From positions 1 through 21,829 of IMG/VR virus record IMGVR_UViG_3300042731_005223: 21,829 nucleotides of DNA; one strand, written 5' to 3'. Each line of letters opens with the position of its first letter. The stretch's first letter is position 1. The DNA is from a virus. The notes beneath the pieces were generated by a model. That model searched no databases. It was not told the DNA's origin and was given only the letters and a program-made list of their open reading frames with translations. This document shows, one piece after another, positions 15,931 to 21,829 of this stretch. A program made the position numbers and the translations under genes.

Positions 15931-16743
15931 ATGGGACGTAAACATATATATTATTTTTTAAAGAATGAAGAAGGGGAACCGATAGAGGGTGCCGAAATAT
16001 CTTTAAAACTAACAGGTACTTTACAAAACGCAACGATTTATGCGAATCAAACCGTATCGGCCGGTATTAATCCTTCGGGCGGATTGGTGACTAATTCTGA
16101 TGGGTTTTTTGATTTTTGGATTGGTGACCAATTTGAAACTACTTATGTGGGCTATGAGCCAAGTCAATATTTTGATTTATATTGGGCATCTCCGAGTGGT
16201 ACAGGGCTTGTGGATAGGGTTCAGTTTTTTGACTTTTTATATCCGGTAGATGAAACCGATACAACATCTGTTACAAAAAACAAAATGATGAATAATACAT
16301 TGGCTTATAATTTTGAAAGGCATGTGGATATGCTATATACTGGAACTCCTCATAGCATATATCCGGTAGACGAAACGGATTCTACTGATGGTACATTGAA
16401 TAAAGTTGTAAGCAATGAATTATTAAATAGGCTTTATGGATTTTCACTTACAAGTGGTGCAAAGCCGGGTCTTACAATAGCGGCATCCGGTGCTCTTATT
16501 ACCACTCATACTCTATATGCAAGTGCTATGTCTGCTTCGGGTGATTATTGGCAATCTACATTTGACCCGGAGTTAAATAAATCGGATGGGAATCATTTGC
16601 CTATAACACAGATATATACCGTGAGTGGCGGAAATGTAATTCTTCCGTGGGAAGTTAAAATTAATTCGGCTACGGAAATGAAAATTATAACGACACGAAA
16701 GGGGGATTATAGAGTCACTACTGTTGCGGAGCAAGGTACATAA
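15931..16743 (+). CDS. Tail/baseplate appendage protein, paralog B
   Basis: A 270-residue paralog of the preceding protein. They share the start (RKHIYYFLKNEEGEPIEGAE against the same positions in A), the signature DGFFDFWIGDQFET, and the NK-V-SN module. In B that module occurs as YPVDETD-T-TSVTKNK and YPVDETDSTDGTLNK, so the repeat is clearer than in A. The C-terminal regions have diverged, as expected for proteins that bind different partners or receptors. It ends in a one-base overlap with the next gene (TAATG). Only a weak ribosome binding site precedes ATG 15931, so translation may depend on coupling to paralog A, whose stop is 3 bases upstream. Confidence 0.7.
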   Translation: MGRKHIYYFLKNEEGEPIEGAEISLKLTGTLQNATIYANQTVSAGINPSGGLVTNSDGFFDFWIGDQFETTYVGYEPSQYFDLYWASPSGTGLVDRVQFFDFLYPVDETDTTSVTKNKMMNNTLAYNFERHVDMLYTGTPHSIYPVDETDSTDGTLNKVVSNELLNRLYGFSLTSGAKPGLTIAASGALITTHTLYASAMSASGDYWQSTFDPELNKSDGNHLPITQIYTVSGGNVILPWEVKINSATEMKIITTRKGDYRVTTVAEQGT

Positions 16744-17093
16744 TGAAATTTAGAGACTATTTAGATAGCGATGTAAAAGAGTTTACCGAATTAAAAATAG
16801 GTTTAGTTGATAAGAAGGCTAAAACTGAGGCTGAAGTAGTCGAAAAAATACAGACTGATTTTGATTTAGGTACGGATTTAATTAAGTTAATAAACGATTT
16901 AAATGAAAAATTGGGCAATACATATCACGGTAAATTTAAATTTGATTATGTTTTACAGGAAAATAGCAGTATAGATAAATTGAAAATAAATAAAATCAGA
17001 AAGGAAGGGCTAAAGAAAGAATGGTTGCGGAGCTGTGGTATGTTAGCCAGAAAGCAAAGTGAAGTGGAACAACTTCAAGGAGATAAAGATTAA
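16743..17093 (+). CDS. Small charged helical protein, possible fibre chaperone
   Basis: A 116-residue protein, not recognised. It is rich in Lys, Glu, Asp and Leu and probably helical, with coiled-coil-like stretches (KKAKTEAEVVEKIQTDFDLG, later LLARKQSEVEQLQ-type C-terminus). It has no signal peptide or membrane segment. It is coupled by TAATG overlaps to the appendage gene before it and the fibre gene after it. Small helical proteins in this position are often fibre-assembly chaperones, but nothing in the sequence proves it. Confidence 0.65.
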   Translation: MKFRDYLDSDVKEFTELKIGLVDKKAKTEAEVVEKIQTDFDLGTDLIKLINDLNEKLGNTYHGKFKFDYVLQENSSIDKLKINKIRKEGLKKEWLRSCGMLARKQSEVEQLQGDKD

Positions 17094-18052
17094 TGGATTA
17101 TCATGAGTCAAATATATTAGGGAAATTTTGGACAGAAAGGGTTGCGACCTTACCAACTTGGACAACTGCTGATAAAGGTCGGATTGTTTATGCAATAGAT
17201 GTGGATAAGTTTTATACAGGGGGAGATACTGGTTGGGAAACTTTAGAATCAGAACTTACTCGCTGGGCAGGTTATTCTATACCTTCTAATTTTGAATATT
17301 ATAGCAGAACTGCTGTTTATATAAACCCGTGTCGATATCATATACAGGATAATTTTGGAAATGAACGATTAGTAAAAACATTGAGTGGATTTATTTATAA
17401 TTTTGGAAGCGGAGGAGACAATTCAAATAGTGATGATTTAAATACAAGTGATTGGCATTATCTTTATTTAGATTGGTCTTCAATAGATGCAACGTATGAT
17501 GATTTTGGTTATTTACATTCATATAATCTTATAAATTCAAAAGAAGAACCTGCATGGAGCAGTACAAAAAATGGATGGTATGGTCAAGGTTTTACAAATG
17601 TTACAGCAGAAGATAGGTGTATTTGTGCGTTTAGGACACGGTCATCGGCAGCTCAACTTGAGAAATTTTGGATGTTAGATGATAGATGCATTAGATGGGC
17701 GGATTATTATCAGAATTTTGCAATTGTTGCTCATCAAACGTGGCCGACTACTTGGACTAATAAAGCAACATATTGCCCAAGTTTTTCGAATATGATAATG
17801 GTTATCACTGACCCACATCAATCGGTTAAAACAAAATCTCAATTTTTTTATTGGCGTCCGCCTAATTCAACTTCACAATTTTTATTAGCTCGATATTATT
17901 ATGATGTAAGTGGTGATAATCAGGGCGACCATCGAGTAACTAATTATGTTGATTATGTAGTGGTCAATGATTCAAAAGAGTTAGCTGTCCTTGGCACAAG
18001 TCAATATTGTGCATTATATCAAAAAGGATATTATTTACCAAATGGTATGTAA
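17093..18052 (+). CDS. Tail fibre-like protein, tandem paralog 1
   Basis: A 319-residue protein and the first of three tandem paralogs. The N-terminal ~50 residues hold the shared motif ESNILGKFWTERVATLPTWT followed by DKGRIVYAIDVDKFY and GWETLE, a Trp-rich module seen in phage fibre proteins that may trimerise or attach to the tail. The middle has the shared block WHYLYLDWSSI, EPAWSSTKNGWYGQG and EDRCICAFRTRSS. The C-terminus ends in GYYLPNGM. The protein lacks transmembrane or catalytic motifs. It is probably a receptor-binding fibre. Overlaps the previous gene by one base. Confidence 0.7.
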   Translation: MDYHESNILGKFWTERVATLPTWTTADKGRIVYAIDVDKFYTGGDTGWETLESELTRWAGYSIPSNFEYYSRTAVYINPCRYHIQDNFGNERLVKTLSGFIYNFGSGGDNSNSDDLNTSDWHYLYLDWSSIDATYDDFGYLHSYNLINSKEEPAWSSTKNGWYGQGFTNVTAEDRCICAFRTRSSAAQLEKFWMLDDRCIRWADYYQNFAIVAHQTWPTTWTNKATYCPSFSNMIMVITDPHQSVKTKSQFFYWRPPNSTSQFLLARYYYDVSGDNQGDHRVTNYVDYVVVNDSKELAVLGTSQYCALYQKGYYLPNGM

Positions 18053-18061
18053 GGAGAAATT

Positions 18062-18958
18062 ATGGATTTACATGAAGTAGATATGAAAGGAAAATTTTGG
18101 GTTGAAAGATTAGCGTCTTTGCCGACTTGGACTTCGGATGATATAGGACGTCTCGTTTATATAACAAGTAACGGGTCTTTTTATAAAGCAACATCAGAGG
18201 GCTGGGAGGCTTTTCAAAGAACGATAGATATATTTCCGGGATATATGCAAAGACCTCTTTTTACATACATTTCAACCACCAGTATTGGAATAGGTACTGG
18301 TAGATATCATCATAACGGAACAAATGAAGCGTTTTTAACTTGGTCATCCGATTTAACTTATAATTTTGGTTCAATGACGGCGTCAACATGGTATTATCTG
18401 TATATAGATGATAGTGCTTTAGGTGGTTCGACTACTTTAACGTCTTCAGACCTTACGCATTCAACAAATGAACCTTCTTGGGATAATACAAAAGGTGGAT
18501 GGTATAGAAATGATGATAGATGTATTTTTGCTATTAGGACAACCAGTTCGGGTACAATAAGAAGATTTTTTCATTTAAATGATTGTATACATTGGGCTGA
18601 TTATATTCAGATTTGGAATACTAATGTAAGTCCCAGTTGGACTACTTTAACATTTTATGCCCCTAATTTTTGTAATAATGTACACGGAACTGTTTGGACA
18701 AAAACAGGCAGTGATGTAAGTGATGCCTCACAGTTTGCTTATTGGCGTGTTTATGGTTCAACTGGGTCTGGTTTTATGGTAGGTAGGTCAAATCGTGATA
18801 GGTCTGGAAGCGGTAGCGGACAGCATTATCAACGAGAAATAAACACTGTAGCTCATTTTAGGTTAGATGAATCAGGCAAACGTATACAGCTTAGACATGT
18901 GCATGGTAATCAAATGCAAGTATGGCAAAATGGATGGTATTTACCATTAGGAATGTAA
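18062..18958 (+). CDS. Tail fibre-like protein, tandem paralog 2
   Basis: A 298-residue paralog. It starts MDLHEVDMKGKFWVERLASL then PTWTSDDIGRLVY and FYKAT-EGWEAF, and contains WYYLYIDDSALGG, EPSWDNTKGGWYRNDDRCIF and the same C-terminal motif GWYLPLGM. Copy 2 is shorter than copies 1 and 3 in the loop before YYLYIDDS and in the segment between ENxxx and the C-terminus, so insertions and deletions are concentrated in likely surface loops. AAGGAG overlaps the stop of paralog 1 and serves as its ribosome binding site. Confidence 0.7.
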   Translation: MDLHEVDMKGKFWVERLASLPTWTSDDIGRLVYITSNGSFYKATSEGWEAFQRTIDIFPGYMQRPLFTYISTTSIGIGTGRYHHNGTNEAFLTWSSDLTYNFGSMTASTWYYLYIDDSALGGSTTLTSSDLTHSTNEPSWDNTKGGWYRNDDRCIFAIRTTSSGTIRRFFHLNDCIHWADYIQIWNTNVSPSWTTLTFYAPNFCNNVHGTVWTKTGSDVSDASQFAYWRVYGSTGSGFMVGRSNRDRSGSGSGQHYQREINTVAHFRLDESGKRIQLRHVHGNQMQVWQNGWYLPLGM

Positions 18959-18967
18959 GGAGATATT

Positions 18968-19921
18968 ATGGATTTTCATGGAATGGATAATAAGGGTAAA
19001 ATTTGGATAGAGCAATTGACTACTCTTCCAACTTGGACTTCAAATGATACAGGTCGCCTTGTTTATGTATCAAGTGATGATACTTTTTATAAAGCAACCG
19101 CAACGGAATGGCAGCCTTTTGAAAGAGATTTGGGGTTATGGTCTGGATATGTAAGCCCTCCGATAATTGAATATAATAACAGTACATCTATTATATTAAA
19201 TACTGGAACTTTTCATCATAAAACAGAATCAGGTGATTTGGAACATATTGTTAATTGGTCTTCGCCTATTACATTTTCATTTTTTAATACAGGTTCTAAT
19301 AATAGTAGCTCAACGGCTGGTGCAGGCGATTGGCGTTATCTTTATATAGATAGTAGCAAATTAAGTGGTGAAACGCTTACGGCTTCGACTATATTAGATA
19401 GTGTGTATAGACCGTCATTTGATTTTCAAAGGAATGGTTGGTACGGACGGGCTGTCGGAAATACAACGACTGATGATAGATGTATTTTTGCTGTCTTATC
19501 GGATGGTGCGGGGAGTATATATAAATTTTATCAACAAAGAGATTTGGTTATGTGGGACCAAGAATTCAATCAAACAGAATCTGGAATAACAACCAATCCG
19601 GCTGATACTGAAATAGCCGCATATGCTCCATATGGTACTGAAGCAATTTATGCAACTCATTTTTGTCATTATACAAGCCAAACTGTTGCTTGGTTTTATG
19701 GTAGACAAGGAGATAATACAAGCACGACAATTGAAAATGTTATTGGGTTTACTTCAAATAGGGCAAATAAATCAATTAATACAGTCGGAAGATTGCCTAT
19801 TAGCCCGACTACGAGAAAAATACAAGTTCGGGCAGGAGCTGCGGATACGAGATTAAGATATACCCTTAGACAAATGGGTTATTGGATGCCGTATTGGAGA
19901 CCGGGAAGAATAGTAGGTTAA
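18968..19921 (+). CDS. Tail fibre-like protein, tandem paralog 3
   Basis: A 317-residue paralog with the same N-terminal module (MDFHGMDNKGKIWIEQLTTL, PTWTSNDTGRLVY, FYKAT) and central block (WRYLYIDSSKLSG, RPSFDFQRNGWYG, DDRCIFAVLSDGAG). Its C-terminus diverges: the conserved GYYLP-GM end is replaced by MGYWMPYWRPGRIVG. It is the last gene before the terminator at 19956. The ribosome binding site AAGGAG overlaps the stop of paralog 2, as between copies 1 and 2. Confidence 0.7.
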   Translation: MDFHGMDNKGKIWIEQLTTLPTWTSNDTGRLVYVSSDDTFYKATATEWQPFERDLGLWSGYVSPPIIEYNNSTSIILNTGTFHHKTESGDLEHIVNWSSPITFSFFNTGSNNSSSTAGAGDWRYLYIDSSKLSGETLTASTILDSVYRPSFDFQRNGWYGRAVGNTTTDDRCIFAVLSDGAGSIYKFYQQRDLVMWDQEFNQTESGITTNPADTEIAAYAPYGTEAIYATHFCHYTSQTVAWFYGRQGDNTSTTIENVIGFTSNRANKSINTVGRLPISPTTRKIQVRAGAADTRLRYTLRQMGYWMPYWRPGRIVG

Positions 19922-19955
19922 AAAATAAGATAAAAAATACTATTATTAGTTTATG

Positions 19956-19982
19956 AAAGCCCTCATATAGAGGGCTTTTGTT
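19956..19982 (+). terminator. Rho-independent terminator ending the structural operon
   Basis: A perfect 9-bp stem AAAGCCCTC (19956-19964) / GAGGGCTTT (19970-19978) with a 5-base loop (ATATA), ending in TTTTGTTT. It closes the long transcript that starts before the gp53-like gene. The T-tract overlaps the -35 region of the following promoter. Confidence 0.88.
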
Positions 19983-20009
19983 TACAGTTGCCCCAAGATG
20001 TGGTATAAT
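19981..20009 (+). promoter_or_regulatory. Sigma70-type promoter for the S74-like to channel operon
   Basis: TTTACA at 19981-19986 and TATAAT at 20004-20009 with 17-base spacing, the same design as at 802-830 and with the same upstream TTTG. Transcription would start near 20016, giving a leader of about 24 bases to the ATG at 20040. It places the late sigma gene under host-polymerase control. Confidence 0.8.
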
Positions 20010-20039
20010 GCGTCATAAACCTATAACTGAGGGGGAATT

Positions 20040-20384
20040 ATGGCCGATATTAAAAGGGTTCCACATATGTGGGGATTGGGTTTTATTCGTAAATTAAAGC
20101 CGTGCTTTTGGAAGTACCGGAATCCGCCATTAAATGACGGTAAATACCATTTTGGCATGGTAGCCCAAGATGTTGATAAGGTAGCCTCTCGTGATGATTA
20201 TGGTTTTGTGAGTACGGGCAGTTTTTATGATGAGGGACTCCGGCTTAAATTAAACTATGAGGAGTTTGTTGGCCCGCTTATTGCCGCCGTACAGCAGTTA
20301 GACCAAAAGGTTAAGGTTTTAGAAAAAGAGTTAGCGGAGATAAAGAAAAATAAGGCTTCATCTGGGATAGTTAAGCATAAATAA
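20040..20384 (+). CDS. Free-standing S74-like intramolecular chaperone domain
   Basis: A 114-residue protein resembling the peptidase S74 / endosialidase-type intramolecular chaperone found at the C-terminus of many phage spikes and fibres. Shared features are FIRKLKPCFWKYR (like the family's LKPVRFEWK-type strand), HFGMVAQDVDKV (like GFIAQEVE), a Tyr-Glu-Glu-phenylalanine helix, and the final coiled coil LIAAVQQLDQKVKVLEKELA. In the family the domain begins with a Ser-Asp-x-Arg-x-Lys site whose Ser-Lys pair cuts it from the fibre. Here the start reads M-A-D-I-K-R, with Ala where Ser is expected, and there is no fibre upstream in the same frame. So it may help trimerise fibres in trans, uncut. 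AGGGGG is the ribosome binding site. Confidence 0.75.
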   Translation: MADIKRVPHMWGLGFIRKLKPCFWKYRNPPLNDGKYHFGMVAQDVDKVASRDDYGFVSTGSFYDEGLRLKLNYEEFVGPLIAAVQQLDQKVKVLEKELAEIKKNKASSGIVKHK

Positions 20385-20398
20385 ATAAATATTTTTGT

Positions 20399-20875
20399 AT
20401 GGACCCGAAAGTAAAAGAAGCAAAAATGATGAAGGTAACTATTGGGAAGAAGTGCCAATTAAACGGCACTCTCGACCTTAATAGACCGCATACTATTATT
20501 ATAAGGGATAAGGTTGTATTGGGAGGTGGAAGTAGGGTTATTACCCATTGCCCTATCCGTTCATTTTTGCCTGATGATAGAATTATTATAGGCGATTGTG
20601 CGTGGATAGGTTATAGGTCAGTTATTCTGCCCGGAGTACGCATAGGCCGATTTGCTATTATAGGCACTCAATCGGTTGTATCTAAAGACATCCCTCCCTA
20701 TCATATTGCCGCCGGAAATCCTATACGCATTTTGCGTAAACGAGATAAAGATGAGATACGCCGGTGGTACATCCAAAAATGGAAATTAGGTAAGGAACCC
20801 AATAAGGACGTTAAATATGACCCTAATATGTTAACAGAAGAAGAGGAGAAATGGATATTTAAGGACTACGATTAA
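20399..20875 (+). CDS. Hexapeptide-repeat acyltransferase
   Basis: A left-handed beta-helix acyltransferase of the NodL/LacA/CysE type, which moves acetyl or similar groups from CoA to sugars or amino groups. The core (residues about 32-97) shows hexapeptide repeats, and residues 63-114 read IIGDCAWIGYRSVILPGVRI, then FAIIGTQSVVSKDIPPYHIA and AGNPIRILRKR, the family's standard end. H50 (in ITHCP) is the likely catalytic His. Length is 158 residues with a charged C-terminal tail. The ATG at 20399 lacks a clear ribosome binding site; ATG 20426, after AAAGAAG, is an alternative start that removes nine residues. The acceptor is unknown: a cell-surface glycan or phage structure are possible. It overlaps the sigma gene by one base. 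Confidence 0.8.
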   Translation: MDPKVKEAKMMKVTIGKKCQLNGTLDLNRPHTIIIRDKVVLGGGSRVITHCPIRSFLPDDRIIIGDCAWIGYRSVILPGVRIGRFAIIGTQSVVSKDIPPYHIAAGNPIRILRKRDKDEIRRWYIQKWKLGKEPNKDVKYDPNMLTEEEEKWIFKDYD

Positions 20876-21306
20876 TGGGAGTTAAAGAAAGTAAGAATTA
20901 TGTAAAAAACGAAGACCTAATGCCCCATATATTTTATTACAGGGAGACGGGCAAGGTCACTGAAGAATTCGGGGAGATGCTATTAAAAATAGCCACAAAT
21001 TACGCCAATAAGGGTAATTTTCACGGCTATACATGGAAACAGGATATGGTAATGGAAGCCGTTTATACCTGTATCCGTTATATGCACAATTTTGACCCTA
21101 TCAAAAGAGCTAAACCAAATCCATTCGCATATTTCACATCTATAATCAGGAATGCATTTCTAAATTATATCGCAAAACAAAAAAAGCATAGCAAAATTAA
21201 AGACCATTGTTATAATTACCATCACTTAATGAACGATGAGGAGTGCGATGAGGATTTCTTTAAGACAAAGGGGTTAGATTATACGAAGTTAAAAGAGGAG
21301 AAGTAA
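20875..21306 (+). CDS. RNA polymerase sigma factor for late transcription, gp55-like
   Basis: A 143-residue protein that matches T4 gp55, the late sigma factor that directs host RNA polymerase to TATAAATA promoters. Shared pattern: HGYTWKQDMVMEAVYTCIRY followed by MHNFDP and K-x-NPFAYFTSIIRNAF, then LNYIAKQKKH; T4 gp55 has SWKQEMI, LHNFDETK and NPHAYIT in the same order. T4 gp55 is 185 residues. This protein is shorter at the C-terminus, and the hydrophobic clamp-binding end (LDFLYEA in T4) is not clear; LDYTKLKEEK is the nearest thing. A TATAAATA promoter stands before the baseplate operon. TAATG coupling links it to the acyltransferase, and the next ATG follows its stop directly. Confidence 0.85.
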   Translation: MGVKESKNYVKNEDLMPHIFYYRETGKVTEEFGEMLLKIATNYANKGNFHGYTWKQDMVMEAVYTCIRYMHNFDPIKRAKPNPFAYFTSIIRNAFLNYIAKQKKHSKIKDHCYNYHHLMNDEECDEDFFKTKGLDYTKLKEEK

Positions 21307-21829
21307 ATGTTTAAAAAGCTAAGAGAAGCCGTTATTTTAAAATGGTGGTTTCTTGTATGCTTGATTAGTTTCGGTATAGTGGCGAGTGGAGTGGCCGGAA
21401 TCTTTCAACTTGCATATGAGGCCGATGCTACCAAGATTAGTTTCGGCATATTTGGTTTGTTTGTTATTTTAACGGGCTGGACTGGGTTGCTAACATACAG
21501 GGCAACAAAAGATTTAACAAAAAAGGAGTATGAAAGGATAGTAAGGCAGAACGGGTTAGGTCATTTTATTTCGGATATACTATTTTACCTTGGAATGACC
21601 GGAACGGTGTTTGGTTTTATTATGATGCTCCGTCAGAGTTTTGAGAATATCGTAGCAGGGAATACTGCGAGTATGCAGGCCGCTTTAACCCAAATGGGTT
21701 CCGGTATGAGTACGGCATTGTTTACAACTGCCGCAGGGCTTGTCTGCAGTATTTTGCTTAAAGTACAGGTTTATAATCTGGACTATTTTTTGGAGGAGTT
21801 AGAACCTAAAAATTGTGGGGAAAATTGTT
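21307..21829 (+). CDS. MotA/TolQ/ExbB-like proton-channel protein (partial, cut by window end)
   Basis: 174 residues are visible and the frame is still open at the end. It shows two hydrophobic segments near the N-terminus (about 13-33 and 45-64), a cytoplasmic stretch, and then the family pair: LGMTGTVFGFIMML (95-108) and MGSGMSTALFTTAAGLVCSI (130-149), which parallel ExbB's LGLFGTVWGI and PGIAEALLATAIGLVAAI in order and spacing. Members form a pentamer that couples proton flow to a partner of the ExbD/MotB type. Any partner would lie past the window. Its ATG follows the sigma gene stop directly, with AGGAG just upstream, so it belongs to the same operon. Its role in a phage is unknown: superinfection exclusion, envelope energy use or a defence-related device are options. 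Confidence 0.8.
   Translation, partial: MFKKLREAVILKWWFLVCLISFGIVASGVAGIFQLAYEADATKISFGIFGLFVILTGWTGLLTYRATKDLTKKEYERIVRQNGLGHFISDILFYLGMTGTVFGFIMMLRQSFENIVAGNTASMQAALTQMGSGMSTALFTTAAGLVCSILLKVQVYNLDYFLEELEPKNCGENC

Noticed and set aside
20376-20395. ATAAATAAATAAATA before the acyltransferase as a late promoter
   Set aside because: It differs from TATAAATA at the first base and is a simple AT-rich repeat; the genes are already served by the sigma70-like promoter at 19981.
1-21829. CRISPR array, insertion sequence, integrase or attachment site
   Set aside because: No regularly spaced repeats, no transposase or recombinase gene, and no tRNA-end repeat were seen.

Overview
The window is part of the genome of a contractile-tailed bacteriophage (myovirus) with a T4-type baseplate. 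All genes lie on the + strand, most are separated by a few bases or by TAATG stop/start overlaps, and the DNA is clearly AT-rich. Strong GGAG-type ribosome binding sites and two near-consensus sigma70 promoters suggest a bacterial host with a conventional sigma70 and Shine-Dalgarno system. The host cannot be named from sequence alone. No integrase, attachment site or host gene is visible, so nothing here indicates a prophage.

Region 1 (1-1429) is accessory and regulatory. It holds the end of an upstream gene, two tiny zinc-ribbon proteins, a tiny two-helix membrane protein, and an 88-residue unknown protein behind its own sigma70-like promoter (802-830). After that comes about 300 bases without a gene. 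This stretch holds an unusually GC-rich segment full of mutually exclusive hairpins, bracketed by an 11-bp direct repeat, then two rho-independent terminators, then a TATAAATA box directly before the structural operon.

Region 2 (1430-7620) encodes the baseplate. In order: a gp53-like wedge protein, a gp27-like hub, a gp5-like OB-fold spike without a lysozyme domain, an unknown helical protein, a PAAR spike tip, another unknown protein, gp25-like and gp6/J-like wedge proteins. Region 3 (7634-19921) encodes host-contact machinery. It starts with a 2499-residue protein whose N-terminus looks like a tail protein I/gp7-type wedge subunit and whose remainder is a chain of lectin-like, DUF2341-like, beta-propeller and fibre modules. 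Two tandem paralogs of about 265 residues, a small helical protein and three tandem fibre-like paralogs of about 300 residues follow, closed by a terminator.

Region 4 (19981-end) begins with a second sigma70-like promoter. It drives a free-standing S74-type chaperone-like domain, a hexapeptide-repeat acyltransferase, a T4 gp55-like late sigma factor, and a MotA/TolQ/ExbB-like channel protein cut by the window end. The likely logic is that host polymerase transcribes this cluster early or mid infection, the gp55-like factor is made, and it then recognises TATAAATA at 1406-1413 to switch on the baseplate and fibre operon.

The most interesting points are the structured GC-rich RNA candidate, the ion-channel-like gene, the free-standing S74-like domain with Ala where the catalytic Ser is expected, the wedge-plus-propeller giant protein, and the sigma factor with its likely target promoter in the same window.
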